From: Domibacillus mangrovi | GTDB taxonomy: Bacteria > Bacillota > Bacilli > Bacillales > Domibacillaceae | Length of the DNA stretch: 64,000 bases | Direction of reading: 5' to 3' | NCBI RefSeq assembly: GCF_001906925.1 | Contig: NZ_MRWQ01000007.1 | Span: 22,078-86,077, forward strand | Program-made: the position numbers and the translations under genes | Shown: piece after piece, positions 16,325 through 25,215 of the stretch | How positions within the stretch are numbered: position 1 is the stretch's first letter | Layout of the letters: each line of letters opens with the position of its first letter | The notes under the pieces: generated by a model | The model's database searches: none | Told to the model about the DNA's origin: nothing | What the model saw: the letters and a program-made list of their open reading frames with translations, nothing else

Positions 16325-17596
16325 ATGCAAAAAATCCATAATCGGAAATTATTCTTAACCCTTCCTGTACTTTCATGGGCGCTTTACGATTTTGCAAATA
16401 CTATTTTTTCATCTAATATTACGACCATTTTTTTCCCTTTCTACGTGCAGGAAATGGCTGGCGGTGACGAACGGCTTGATCAAATTGCCAGTACATTTTT
16501 ATCTTATGCGAATGCCGTATCGAGCTTTTTCCTCGTGTTATTTTCACCGCTGTTCGGTGTGTGGATTGACCGGACTGGACGAAAAAAACGATACGTCATG
16601 GCATTCGCGCTAGCTGCCATTATCTTCACTGCGTTGATGGGCTTTATAGCACCGCTCAGTCTCGGCCAATTTGGCGGACTTCCGGCAGCTTTTGCTGCAG
16701 TCGTTGCCCTATTTGTCGCCGCAAAGTTCTTTTATCAGTCCAGTTTAATTTTTTACGATGCGATGCTGCCAGATATCAGTACGAAAGACACAATGGCTGT
16801 GCTGTCCGGTTTTGGAGTCGCAGTCGGTTATATGGGGACGCTTGTCGGATTAACGGTCTATCCGCTTGTAAGTAAAAGCAATTATGCGGATGCTTTTATT
16901 CCTACCGCGGTTCTCTTTTTCATCTTTACGATGCCGATGTTATTTTTGTATAAAGAGACACCTGATCCTGTCTTAGAAAAAAGGCCGTTTTTCGCTGGAT
17001 ACCGCGACGTTTGGTATACGTTTAAAGATATGCGCCGCTACCGGCCGATTTTTCTGTTTATGATTGTCTACTTTTTCATTAATGACGCCATTGCCACCGC
17101 TATTGCCATGATGGCTGTCTATGCAAAAGCGATTGTTGGTTTCACATCTGGCGAGTTCATTTTGCTTTATCTCGTATCAACAATTTCAAGCATTATCGGC
17201 TCGTTTATTTTCGGCTACATTACCCGGACTGTTGGTGCAAAAAAGGCCGTCTTTTATGTTGGTATTATTTTATTCTTCGCCCTGCTGCTCGGCACATTTG
17301 CAATTAACCGACCCATGTTCTGGGTAACCGGCAGCCTGTTCGGCGTCGCACTTGGCGCAGTCTGGGTGACTTCGCGCATTTTCATTATTGAGCTGTCACC
17401 TAAGGACAAGCGCGGCCAGTTTTTTGGTTTGTTCGCTTTTTCAGGCAAATTATCGGCGATTGTCGGCCCGCTCATATACGGGACAATCACGCTCGTACTC
17501 GCTGACTATGGCAATATTGCGAGCCGAATAGCACTCGCTTCTCTTATGCTATTCGTTTTAGCGGGGCTGTTCATTCATCGGAAGATTCCCAAGTAA
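16325..17596 (+). CDS. MFS transporter of the UMF1/Atg22 (YxiO-like) family
   Basis: A 423-residue protein with about 12 hydrophobic segments. The N-terminal LSWALYDFANTIFSSNITTI is the hallmark of the UMF1/Atg22 branch, and DRTGRKKRYV is the cytoplasmic MFS loop motif after helix 2. Bacterial members such as YxiO have unknown substrates. AACGGAGGTG precedes the ATG. Its last 39 bp overlap the tail of the convergent uracil-DNA glycosylase gene, so there is no room for an intervening terminator. Confidence 0.85.
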   Translation: MQKIHNRKLFLTLPVLSWALYDFANTIFSSNITTIFFPFYVQEMAGGDERLDQIASTFLSYANAVSSFFLVLFSPLFGVWIDRTGRKKRYVMAFALAAIIFTALMGFIAPLSLGQFGGLPAAFAAVVALFVAAKFFYQSSLIFYDAMLPDISTKDTMAVLSGFGVAVGYMGTLVGLTVYPLVSKSNYADAFIPTAVLFFIFTMPMLFLYKETPDPVLEKRPFFAGYRDVWYTFKDMRRYRPIFLFMIVYFFINDAIATAIAMMAVYAKAIVGFTSGEFILLYLVSTISSIIGSFIFGYITRTVGAKKAVFYVGIILFFALLLGTFAINRPMFWVTGSLFGVALGAVWVTSRIFIIELSPKDKRGQFFGLFAFSGKLSAIVGPLIYGTITLVLADYGNIASRIALASLMLFVLAGLFIHRKIPK

Positions 17597-18211
17597 TTCA
17601 CACAAATTTTTCATATCAGAATGAATAAGTTCCAGTAAGCGACGATTGTAAAAAATGGATGCTGGATGAAAGGTTGGGAATATCCAGTATTCTTTTTCCG
17701 TCCATTCATATTGATCTCCATTCAAGCGCAAAACGGGTTGTTCCAGTAATTTTCCATGAAGTTCAGATACTTTATTCTCTTTTCCGATGAGCCGCTTTAA
17801 GCCAATGTTGCCAAGTGCGACGATCACAGGGGCTTTTACATGCTCAATTTCATAATCTAAGAGCGGCGCATGAGCCATGATTTCACAGCTTGTCGGCGCC
17901 CGGTTGTATTTTCGTTTAATTTTTGTACCGTCCGGACCGTTTTTCTCACCCCATTTATAGGGACGGCTCCGGACAGCACTCGTTATGTACACCTCTTCCC
18001 TTGTGACACTGGCTATCTCCAAAAACTTCATCAATTCATTACCGGCGCGCCCGCTGAACGGAATGCCATTGCGGATTTCTGTTTCACCGGGTGCTTCACC
18101 GACAAGCATTACTTTTGCATATTCTGGACCGCTTCCGTGTACAAACCCTTCGACTGGATAAGGTGCAATTCTCTTCTTTCCCTGTTCTGCCAGCTCATCC
18201 GGGATTCTCAT
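17558..18211 (-). CDS. Uracil-DNA glycosylase, family 4-like, without iron-sulphur cysteines
   Basis: A 217-residue protein with motif 1 VGEAPGETE, FSGRAGNELMKFLE, VIVALGNIGLKRL and the late motif FPTFHPASIFYNR, typical of family 4/5 uracil-DNA glycosylases that excise uracil in base-excision repair. The four cysteines that bind the 4Fe-4S cluster in family 4 are not present; only two Cys occur, and the usual VKCRPP is AVRSRPY. ATG 18211 is chosen because GGAGGTGA precedes it; the longer frame to 18268 has no such site. It overlaps the MFS gene by 39 bp tail to tail. Confidence 0.78.
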   Translation of the reverse strand: MRIPDELAEQGKKRIAPYPVEGFVHGSGPEYAKVMLVGEAPGETEIRNGIPFSGRAGNELMKFLEIASVTREEVYITSAVRSRPYKWGEKNGPDGTKIKRKYNRAPTSCEIMAHAPLLDYEIEHVKAPVIVALGNIGLKRLIGKENKVSELHGKLLEQPVLRLNGDQYEWTEKEYWIFPTFHPASIFYNRRLLELIHSDMKNLCELLGNLPMNEQPR

Positions 18212-18269
18212 ATCATTCACCTCCTTCTCTTTTCTAATAATGCCCTTATTGCCGTTATCCATCCGCAAG

Positions 18270-18297
18270 AAACCCCCGTTTTTAAACGGGGGTTTTT
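18270..18297. terminator. Terminator hairpin
   Basis: Stem AAACCCCCGTTT / AAACGGGGGTTT with TTTTTT on the plus side and TTTCTT on the minus side. It most likely ends the leftward lipoprotein gene at 18304 and isolates the glycosylase gene downstream. Confidence 0.75.
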
Positions 18298-18303
18298 TGA
18301 ATA

Positions 18304-19179
18304 TTACAGCTGTAGTTCCTGTGCGGTGTTCAGGATGTCTTCTGGTACTATGATCGCTTCTACACCATTATAATTACTGTAGTCGGCATTCATTACCTGA
18401 TTCATTTCCATCGATTCGCCGTCTATTTTCATCGTCATATCCATGATCATGTCAACTGCCGTTGTCTCGAACGTTTCTTTATCAATATAAATCGTGTAAT
18501 CTACCTTTTCAATGTTCATACCGGCCGTCATTTGATCCATCATTGCCTGGCTTTCTTCTCCCTCAAGCGTCGGCATAAACTGGCTCATCTGTTCTTCAAT
18601 GAGTGCATTAAACTTTTCACCTTCTGCTGATAATTTCAGCACATATTCGCTGTCTGTCTGTTCAAATGTGAAATCATCTTTAAATGCTTCAAGCTGCTTT
18701 AACTGCTGTGACGGGTCCGATTGCTGTTTAGACATTTGTGTAATTTGATCATACATTTCTGACGGCATCTTTACCCATTGTCCCGTCGTTTCATCGTTCA
18801 TAAAAAAGCCGGCTTCTGTCATGTACATTTCCATTTTCATCGATTCTGCTTCCTCAGAGCCATCCATTTTCATCGTTGTTGTACCTGTTTGGTGCAGAGC
18901 AAGCGGATCTATTGTGATATCCATGTCCATAACAGATACTGTTTCCATCAATAAATTCTGAGAAGGCTGTTCCATTTTCTGCGTCATATCAATCTTAGCA
19001 CTTAAACTTTTCGTTTCATTCGATACTGCCATGGATTTGTCAAACACTTCCTCCAGTGTCATATCGCTCATCGCATCTTTACTCGTTTCCGGCGTCGGTT
19101 CTGCTGTTTGACCACAAGCAGCAAGTCCCATCGTTAATACACTTGCTGCTACAAGTTGTGTCCACTTTTTCAAATTCAT
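18304..19179 (-). CDS. DUF6612-like secreted lipoprotein
   Basis: A 291-residue lipoprotein with signal LTMGLAAC (Cys22) followed by an acidic linker. The body contains many Met/Asp-rich strands (MDMDITIDPLALHQTGTTTM, KMEMYMTEAGFFMNDETTG) as in the DUF6612/LppX-like half-barrel lipoproteins of Bacillus. It is probably a surface-anchored carrier or sensor; the ligand is unknown. GGGAG is only three bases before ATG, so TTG two codons later is a possible start. It is monocistronic, with a terminator downstream. Confidence 0.7.
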   Translation of the reverse strand: MNLKKWTQLVAASVLTMGLAACGQTAEPTPETSKDAMSDMTLEEVFDKSMAVSNETKSLSAKIDMTQKMEQPSQNLLMETVSVMDMDITIDPLALHQTGTTTMKMDGSEEAESMKMEMYMTEAGFFMNDETTGQWVKMPSEMYDQITQMSKQQSDPSQQLKQLEAFKDDFTFEQTDSEYVLKLSAEGEKFNALIEEQMSQFMPTLEGEESQAMMDQMTAGMNIEKVDYTIYIDKETFETTAVDMIMDMTMKIDGESMEMNQVMNADYSNYNGVEAIIVPEDILNTAQELQL

Positions 19180-19276
19180 CTTCTCCCGTTTTTGAATTCC
19201 CCGTTTAGAGGTTATACATCTTTATACGAAAGTAATTTAAAAAAGTTTCGACAAATTTCCATTTATGTATAAAAAA

Positions 19277-20056
19277 TCATAATAACGACTCAATTCCATC
19301 TACATAAATGACCGAGCCGGTCACATGACTTGCGGCATCACTTGCCAAATAATGAACGAGATCCGCAACCTGTTCAGGCTTTCCAGAACCTCCCGCAAGT
19401 GGCTGATTCCCTTTCGGATACTCAATAGGTATACGAATTTCTTTTAGTTTCTCATCTTCCATATGAGTACTTTCATCAATATTTGTTTCAATTGCACCTG
19501 GGCAAACTACATTGACACGCACTTTAAACTGGGCAAGTTCAACAGCAGCCATTTTGCCAAGACCAACTTGACCCGCTTTCGTTGTCGCATAGGCAGAAAA
19601 ACCAAAATTTTTAAATGTCCTTGTTCCATTAATGGACGATGTAATAATGACGCTTCCGCCTTTTTTTTTCAAATATGGTATAGAATATTTTAACGTTAAG
19701 AAGGTACCGGTTAAATTCGTCATCATAACAGAATTCCAGTCGTCCGGATCCAAATGTTCAAGCGGTGTAAATGTCCCATTTTGTCCGGCATTTGCAAATA
19801 CAATATCAATGCCACCCCACTTCGCAGCCGCTTCATTAATCGCTTTTTCCATCTCATCTGCTTTTGACACATCCGCTTTTACATGCAAAGCACGGTCTTC
19901 ACCGATTTTTTTCACAAGATCATCTGAATTTTCCGGGCTCCGATCCAGAAGGATGACATTGGCTCCCGCTTCCGCAAAACGAATGACTGTTGCGCGGCCA
20001 ATGCCAGAACCCCCGCCTGTGACGAGCGCTGTTTTTCCTTTCAACGAAATATTCAT
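19277..20056 (-). CDS. Short-chain dehydrogenase/reductase
   Basis: A 259-residue SDR oxidoreductase. The cofactor motif is TGGGSGIGRA (residues about 13-22), an acidic residue in LLDRS suggests NAD preference, FANAGQNG corresponds to NNAG, and the catalytic set is SSINGT...SAYATTKAG (Ser, Tyr, Lys). The C-terminus GSVIYVDGI is typical of glucose- or cyclic-alcohol-type SDRs. It begins one base after the lactonase stop, with its AAAGGAG site inside the lactonase end, so the two are coupled. A sugar-acid or lactone pathway is inferred. Confidence 0.85.
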   Translation of the reverse strand: MNISLKGKTALVTGGGSGIGRATVIRFAEAGANVILLDRSPENSDDLVKKIGEDRALHVKADVSKADEMEKAINEAAAKWGGIDIVFANAGQNGTFTPLEHLDPDDWNSVMMTNLTGTFLTLKYSIPYLKKKGGSVIITSSINGTRTFKNFGFSAYATTKAGQVGLGKMAAVELAQFKVRVNVVCPGAIETNIDESTHMEDEKLKEIRIPIEYPKGNQPLAGGSGKPEQVADLVHYLASDAASHVTGSVIYVDGIESLL

Positions 20057-21061
20057 TTATTTTTCTCCTTTCTTAATGACGCATACCGGTTCTTGAATCG
20101 TAACTTTCTCTTCTATAAAAATGGGTAACCCATTTTTCTCTATTTTAAACAAGGCAAGTTCATTTGAATCTTGATAAGCTGTAACTAAATACGGCGCGTC
20201 CGGCAACACGTAAAAACTGCGTGGCGTTTTCCCTGCTCCTTCTACATGACGCGGCTGTGAAAGTTCACCTTCTCCTTGAACATCAAAAATAGCAAATCCG
20301 TTCCATCCGCGAATAGACGCATACAGAAACCTCCTGTCCGGACTAAATTGTAAATCGGCGCCTGTATGAACGCCTTTGTATCCGTCTGGAAGCGCGGCGA
20401 CTGTATCTAGATGCATCATATACCCATCCATTTCCACCTTGTAAATGGAAACAGTTGAATTCAGCTCATTTATGACATATAAAACCGGCAAATCCGGATG
20501 AAAAAGCGCCATTCGCGGTCCCGAACCCGGTGCTGTTTTCACTTCTTTCACAAGCTTAAGTTCATTTTTTTCATATACAGCAAGTGTATCGGTCCCGAGG
20601 TCACACACGACTATATGCAACCCGTCTGGAAACGGTGTAACAGAGTGAACATGCGGTGCATCCTGCCGGTCTGCATTCAGCCCGCTTCCTTCATGTTTCA
20701 CAAATGCCGTTTTCGTCAAACGATCGCCGTCACGTTCATATTTTGTCACTGATCCCCCATAATTAGCCGTCCAGACTGATGTGTCTTCTGCATAAATATG
20801 ACAGGGCGCCATTTCGCCTGCTTCTGCTATCGCCCGTCTATCCAATCCTTCTTCATCAATTTTAAAGAGAACTGCTTGGCCCTTCATCGTTTCGGATGCC
20901 ACAAATAAATACCCGCCTGCTTCTGCTAAATAAGACGGATTTTCAACACCCGCGTATCGGCCCGTCACGTTTAACTTTTCATTTTCCGTATCCACGTTCA
21001 CTTTATAAATGCCTCGTTCTTCTTTTTTTGCATAGCTGCCAATCCAGAGTGTATAGTTCAA
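20057..21061 (-). CDS. Lactonase family protein (6-phosphogluconolactonase type, 7-bladed propeller)
   Basis: A 334-residue beta-propeller of the Pgl/YkgB lactonase family. Repeats with blade motifs are visible (NPSYLAEAGGYLFVASE, APHVHSVTPFPDGLHIVVCD, LFHPDLPVLYVINELNSTVS, FSPDRRFLYASIRGWNG). Members hydrolyse 6-phosphogluconolactone or related lactones in the cytosol. TTG start with GAGGAG nine bases upstream. The SDR dehydrogenase follows at once. Pairing of a lactonase with a dehydrogenase suggests oxidation of a sugar to an acid by way of its lactone. Confidence 0.82.
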   Translation of the reverse strand: MNYTLWIGSYAKKEERGIYKVNVDTENEKLNVTGRYAGVENPSYLAEAGGYLFVASETMKGQAVLFKIDEEGLDRRAIAEAGEMAPCHIYAEDTSVWTANYGGSVTKYERDGDRLTKTAFVKHEGSGLNADRQDAPHVHSVTPFPDGLHIVVCDLGTDTLAVYEKNELKLVKEVKTAPGSGPRMALFHPDLPVLYVINELNSTVSIYKVEMDGYMMHLDTVAALPDGYKGVHTGADLQFSPDRRFLYASIRGWNGFAIFDVQGEGELSQPRHVEGAGKTPRSFYVLPDAPYLVTAYQDSNELALFKIEKNGLPIFIEEKVTIQEPVCVIKKGEK

Positions 21062-21137
21062 ACAGTCATCTCCTCTATTTTAAACATCTCTTTTCTTATT
21101 ACCCACCTTTCTCTTTTTCATACGGAAAAAGAAAAGT

Positions 21138-21470
21138 TTACACTTTTCCAGGTATATATTTTTTCAGCAAACGCATGAAATTGACGGGCTTCCAGTGATA
21201 ATGCCACCTTTTTTTCGTACCAAGCGCGATTTTCTAGAGCGCATCATAGTCATTTATTTCAAGAAAGTGAACCGATTCGTTAGCAATTTCATTTTTGCGC
21301 GGCAACACTGAAATGCCCAGGCCTACGCCAACAAATCCGGCGACGGCTGTCACTTCCTCACCATCAAAGATAATCTCTGCTTCCACGTTCAAGGTCTTGC
21401 ACACCTCATCAAAAAGAAAGCGAATTCCATATTCTTCTTCATATTCAATAAAGGGGTTAATTGATAATAA
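21138..21470 (-). pseudogene. Decayed LysR-type regulator (C-terminal half with internal stop)
   Basis: The minus strand reads SINPFIEYEEEYGIRF, then TLNVEAEIIFDGEEVTAVAG and FVGVGLGISVLPRKNEI, the effector-binding domain of LysR regulators. An in-frame TAG at 21234-21236 interrupts it, after which the frame continues KIALGTKKRWHYHW...KKYIPGKV to TAA at 21138. Upstream the frame is closed at 21471-21473, and the HTH domain and first half are missing. It faces away from the MFS gene at 21554, the usual place for a divergent LysR regulator of such an exporter (compare YybE and YybF in B. subtilis, from memory). Confidence 0.75.
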
Positions 21471-21553
21471 CTATAAATTGGATCTATGATTATGGAAAGC
21501 GTATAGTATTGATAGAAAGATCATATACACGTTTCATAGAAAGAAGGCTGCTT

Positions 21554-22789
21554 ATGTCTTATATTGAACAGGGAACAATTGAACAAAAAAAAGCAAGTTT
21601 TGCCCTGTTTCTCGGCGGGTTCGTCACATTTGCAACATTATATACGACACAGCCGCTCATGCCGCTATTCGCCATACAATTTGGCATCTCTGCCTCGACT
21701 GCAAGTCTAGCTTTGTCATTGTCGACCGGCTTGTTGGCAATCGCCATGATTGCTGCCGGGGCACTGTCCAGTGAATTCGGTAAAAAGAAACTGATGATCA
21801 TTTCTATGTTCGCCGCTTCCATTATCGGTATTCTGACTGCCTTCAGTCCGAACTTCTGGACATTGCTTACATTTCGAGCACTGCTCGGTATATTTTTAGC
21901 GGGTGTACCAGCCATTGCGATGGCATACGTGTCAGAAGAATTCAACCCGAAAGCAATTGGAACGGCGATGGGCTTATACATTAGTGGCACGACGATAGGC
22001 GGCATGTCCGGACGCATGCTGACAGGATGGTTGACCGACTTATTCAACTGGCGGATTGCTTTGATCGTCATCGGTCTCACTGCACTCGCGGCGAGCATTA
22101 CATTTTTATTTACACTGCCAGAACCGCGCAATTCAGAGAAAAAGCATGCGACATTAAAAGAAATGCTCTTTGCCTACAAAGTACACTCATATAATCGCCC
22201 GCTGATCGCTGTCATATCACTCGGCTTTTTATTAATGGGCAGCTTCGTTACATTGTATAATTACATCGGTTTTTTATTAATGGAACCTCCTTACTCATTA
22301 AGTCAGACGTTTATCGGATTCATTTTCATCGTTTTTTTAACTGGTACATTCAGCGCGATGTACATGGGCAGAAAAGCGGATCTCTACGGCAACCCTCGTA
22401 CATTGAGATGGTCCATCGGCATTATGGCTGCCGGTGCGGTCATGACACTTATGCCGATACTTTCATTAAAAATTATCGGCATTGCCGTATTCACATTTGG
22501 CTTTTTCGCTTGTCATTCGATCGCAAGTGCCTGGGTCGGCGAGTATGCCAAGTTTAATAAAACACAAGCATCATCCATGTACTTGCTTCTTTATTATCTC
22601 GGTTCAAGCGTTGTCGGTTCATTTGGTGGCTGGTTCTGGGCTCACCTTCATTGGAGCGGCGTTATCGGACTTGTCCTTGTCTTACTAGTCATCGCCATTC
22701 CGCTTATTTATTACGCAGAGAACCGTGAACCTGGTGTCTATTCAACGCTAAAAAAAGAAAAAAGCTCAAACGCGATGGATTGCGTTTGA
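21554..22789 (+). CDS. MFS transporter (YybF/YnfM-like)
   Basis: A 411-residue 12-helix major facilitator protein. Features are TTQPLMPLFAIQFGIS in helix 1, RALLGIFLAGVPAIAMAYVS in helices 4-5, and GMSGRMLTGWLTDLFNWR with the antiporter-like motif C region. It is probably an exporter of small compounds; the substrate is unknown. AAGAAGG precedes ATG 21554; the frame extends upstream to 21461 without a site. Its presumed LysR regulator is broken, so control may have been lost or changed. The stop lies in the terminator stem. Confidence 0.85.
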   Translation: MSYIEQGTIEQKKASFALFLGGFVTFATLYTTQPLMPLFAIQFGISASTASLALSLSTGLLAIAMIAAGALSSEFGKKKLMIISMFAASIIGILTAFSPNFWTLLTFRALLGIFLAGVPAIAMAYVSEEFNPKAIGTAMGLYISGTTIGGMSGRMLTGWLTDLFNWRIALIVIGLTALAASITFLFTLPEPRNSEKKHATLKEMLFAYKVHSYNRPLIAVISLGFLLMGSFVTLYNYIGFLLMEPPYSLSQTFIGFIFIVFLTGTFSAMYMGRKADLYGNPRTLRWSIGIMAAGAVMTLMPILSLKIIGIAVFTFGFFACHSIASAWVGEYAKFNKTQASSMYLLLYYLGSSVVGSFGGWFWAHLHWSGVIGLVLVLLVIAIPLIYYAENREPGVYSTLKKEKSSNAMDCV

Positions 22790-22797
22790 GTTTTTTC
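22763..22797 (+). terminator. Terminator of the MFS gene
   Basis: Stem CTCAAACGC / GCGTTTGAG, overlapping the last codons and stop, followed by TTTTTTC. Confidence 0.82.
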
Positions 22798-22805
22798 TTA
22801 ATTAT

Positions 22806-22940
22806 TTATTTGTTTCTATCATTTAAATGAATCAATTCATCAACGGTTAATTCATACAGCTGACGGTCTCCGTATTTAAAAATTCCTTTTTCCATTAACC
22901 GTTCAATCCATATCATTTGTTCTTTCTCTGTTATTTGCAT
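22806..22940 (-). CDS. Fur-regulated basic protein (Fbp) family, 44 aa
   Basis: A 44-codon leftward gene with AGGGGA about eight bases before the ATG. The product contains MEKGIFKYGDRQLYELTVDE, the signature of the small Fbp family (GI/VYK..D.QLYELTLSEL). In B. subtilis FbpA and FbpB are induced by Fur derepression and help the small RNA FsrA spare iron. I see no convincing Fur box immediately upstream, so iron control is unproven. The pI is not notably basic here. Confidence 0.7.
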   Translation of the reverse strand: MQITEKEQMIWIERLMEKGIFKYGDRQLYELTVDELIHLNDRNK

Positions 22941-23125
22941 GCGGTCTTCCCCTTTTATCTTATTACATTTATTCTATTCACCTTACACACAGATTATGAA
23001 ACATATTTCATTACAAATTTTCACAAAAATAAATTCCATCGTTTTTTCTTGTGATTTTACAATATTATTTTCATGCGTGACATTGCCTGATTAGTGTGAT
23101 AAGCTAAAAAAAATTAAATATCAAT

Positions 23126-23218
23126 CCACTGGAGGTGCCTTTTTAAAGGGCTGAGATCAAAGTGATTACTTTGGGATTCCTGGAACCTGATCCAGTTCGT
23201 ACTGGCGTAGGAAAGTGG
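23126..23218 (+). ncRNA. TPP (THI-box) riboswitch
   Basis: The conserved core is all present in order: GGAGGTGCC, GGGCTGAGAT, a variable hairpin (CAAAGTGATTACTTTG), TCCTGGAACCTGATCCAG, then TACTGGCGTAGGAAAGTGG, with CCACT and AGTGG closing the P1 stem. It lies directly before a terminator hairpin and the thiazole operon. Thiamine pyrophosphate binding should favour termination. Confidence 0.95.
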
Positions 23219-23248
23219 CGTGACCTTTGTTTTTTATCTTGTTTATAC

Positions 23249-23284
23249 AGCGCTGTTTTCCATACTGGAAAGCAGCGCTTTTTG
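23249..23284 (+). terminator. Riboswitch-controlled terminator
   Basis: Stem AGCGCTGTTTTCC / GGAAAGCAGCGCT followed by TTTTTG, placed between the TPP aptamer and tenI as its expression platform. Confidence 0.85.
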
Positions 23285-23310
23285 TATGTTTGATAATGGA
23301 GATGATGCAT

Positions 23311-23853
23311 TTGATCCATGCAGTAACGGATGGTACAGGCCTTCGTGAAAATACAATCGCGACAGTTGCCTCTCTTTATCCAGATGTTGAAGCGATTTGT
23401 ATACGTGAAAAACAGCTTTCTGAACAAGATACGTGTTTGAAAATAAAGCAACTGATTGACCGCGGCATACCAGCCAAAAAATTAATTGTTCATTCGCACC
23501 CTGATCTGGCAATTCAATATCATTTGCAGGGCGTTCACTTTACAGAATTCGATAAACGATTAAAAGCATTCAAGCAATCCTATCCTTACATGAAGGCCGG
23601 CAAATCTGTTCATTCTGTGGCTACAGCGAGACAGGCAGAGATAGATGGCGCAGACTACATTTACTTCGGCCATATTTTCACGACCTCTTCAAAAGAAGGT
23701 CTCCCTGGGCGCGGACTAAATGCGCTGCGTAGTGTAACAAAGGCCGTTTCTATTCCCGTCATCGCAATCGGTGGGATTCATTCCGGTAACGTGAAAACAG
23801 TAATGGAAGCAGGCGCGGCTGGTACGGCGATGATTTCTGCTTTTTTTAAATAG
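23311..23853 (+). CDS. tenI: Thiazole tautomerase TenI
   Basis: A TIM-barrel protein of about 180 residues that aromatises the ThiG thiazole product. Motifs match TenI: ICIREKQLSEQD, AGKSVHSVATARQAEIDGAD, YIYFGHIFTTSSKEGLPGRG and VIAIGGIHSGN. The C-terminus is about 15-20 residues shorter than in B. subtilis. GGAGATGAT lies nine bases before TTG 23311; in-frame ATGs at 23302 and 23305 lie inside that site, and the longer frame from 23227 runs through the terminator. First gene of the thiazole operon, 12 bp before thiO. Confidence 0.88.
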   Translation: MIHAVTDGTGLRENTIATVASLYPDVEAICIREKQLSEQDTCLKIKQLIDRGIPAKKLIVHSHPDLAIQYHLQGVHFTEFDKRLKAFKQSYPYMKAGKSVHSVATARQAEIDGADYIYFGHIFTTSSKEGLPGRGLNALRSVTKAVSIPVIAIGGIHSGNVKTVMEAGAAGTAMISAFFK

Positions 23854-23865
23854 AGGAGTGATAAA

Positions 23866-25014
23866 GTGAAATCGATGAGACGATACGATGTCATTATTGC
23901 TGGCGGCGGTGTGATTGGCTGTTCAATTGCCTACCGGCTAGCGAAATCTGGTTTGTCTGTAGCGGTGTTTGACGCCGGTACAGCAGGCAAAGCATCGATT
24001 GCAGCAGGCGGGATGCTTGGTGCTCAAAATGAATTTGAGTATGAAAATCCGCTTATGAATATAGCGCTTGAAAGCCGGGCTATGTTTCCAGATCTTCGCG
24101 ATGAATTGTTGGATGAATCCGGTGTGGATATTGAATTACGCAAAGCCGGACTGTTAAAAGTAGCGGCTACAGCCGATGATCAGCCAGCTCTTCTCAAACA
24201 GTATGCCTTTTTATCCAGCAAAGATGCATCTGTTAAATGGCTCGAGCCAGATGAGGTGCCGTCTGTAGAGTCGTGTATGTCAAATGAAACAGCCGGTGCT
24301 ATTTATTTGGAAAAAGACAATCAAGTAAAAGCACCGCTGCTTGCCCACGCATTTTTGCAGGCGGCGATGAATGCCGGTGTACATGTGTATGAACAAGAAG
24401 CAGTCATTCGCTTCGTAGTGGAAGCGAATACAGTTTGCGGTGTACATACAGCCCGCGGATTGTTTCATTCAGACCGAGTTATTAATGCGGCTGGTGCGTG
24501 GAGCGGTACATTATTTGGAGAAGAACCGGGTTACATGCCGCCAATCATTCCAGTAAAAGGTGAATGCGTGTCAGTGAAACTGAGCGAAGCAGCACCTGTA
24601 AAAACCGTTTTTGCGGTTGATGGCTGTTATATCGTGCCAAAGCGCAATAAAGAAATGTTGATTGGCGCGACATCTTATCCCGGATCGTTTGACTCATCTG
24701 TTACAGCAGGCGGCATCCGCTCTTTATTAAACCGGGCGGCGCGGCTTTTGCCCGTGCTTGACGAAGGGATCATTGACCGTATGTGGACTGGGGTAAGACC
24801 GCAATTATCTGATGGATTGCCGATTATCGGGGCTCACCCTTCGATTAAAGGACTTTACATATGTACAGGACATTATCGAAATGGTATTTTATTAAGTCCT
24901 ATAACCGGGGTGTTAATGGAACAGTATTTGAATGGCTGTGAAAAAACAGCCGCTGTTCTGGCTCCTTTCTCTCCGTCCCGGTTTCAAATAAAAAAGGAGG
25001 AATTACTTGTATGA
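23866..25014 (+). CDS. thiO: Glycine oxidase ThiO
   Basis: A 382-residue FAD-dependent oxidase that converts glycine to the iminoacetate (dehydroglycine) used by ThiG. The FAD motif DVIIAGGGVIGCSIAYRLAK is at the N-terminus, NAAGAWSG lies mid-protein, and the C-terminal VRPQLSDGLPIIGAHPSIKG and GHYRNGILLSP are typical of the family. GTG start with GAGGAGTG six bases upstream. The stop overlaps the thiS start (ATGA). Confidence 0.93.
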   Translation: MKSMRRYDVIIAGGGVIGCSIAYRLAKSGLSVAVFDAGTAGKASIAAGGMLGAQNEFEYENPLMNIALESRAMFPDLRDELLDESGVDIELRKAGLLKVAATADDQPALLKQYAFLSSKDASVKWLEPDEVPSVESCMSNETAGAIYLEKDNQVKAPLLAHAFLQAAMNAGVHVYEQEAVIRFVVEANTVCGVHTARGLFHSDRVINAAGAWSGTLFGEEPGYMPPIIPVKGECVSVKLSEAAPVKTVFAVDGCYIVPKRNKEMLIGATSYPGSFDSSVTAGGIRSLLNRAARLLPVLDEGIIDRMWTGVRPQLSDGLPIIGAHPSIKGLYICTGHYRNGILLSPITGVLMEQYLNGCEKTAAVLAPFSPSRFQIKKEELLV

Positions 25015-25214
25015 ACATGACCGTAAACGGACGTGACGTGCAACTTCCAGACTACGTCACAACAGTCCGCGATTTGCTTGATCACTTTAAGTTGAATAAA
25101 GATATGGCAATTGTTGAACTCAATCAATTGATTTTAGACAAAACAACACGCGATGATGCGGCGCTCAGTGATGGCGACCGGATTGAAATCGTTCAATTTG
25201 TAGGAGGCGGATAA
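25011..25214 (+). CDS. thiS: Sulfur carrier protein ThiS
   Basis: A 67-residue ubiquitin-like protein ending [10 protein letters not shown]. The C-terminal glycine is adenylated by ThiF and converted to a thiocarboxylate that donates sulphur to the thiazole. The pattern [12 protein letters not shown] is diagnostic. The start overlaps thiO by 4 bp, with AAAAGGAGG ten bases before it. An ATG two codons later is less well placed. Confidence 0.95.
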   Translation: MNMTVNGRDVQLPDYVTTVRDLLDHFKLNKDMAIVELNQLILDKTTRDDAALSDGDRIEIVQFVGGG

Positions 25215-25215
25215 T

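Noticed and set aside
22941..23000. Fur box upstream of the Fbp-like gene
   Set aside because: No match to GATAAT-type inverted hexamers was convincing.
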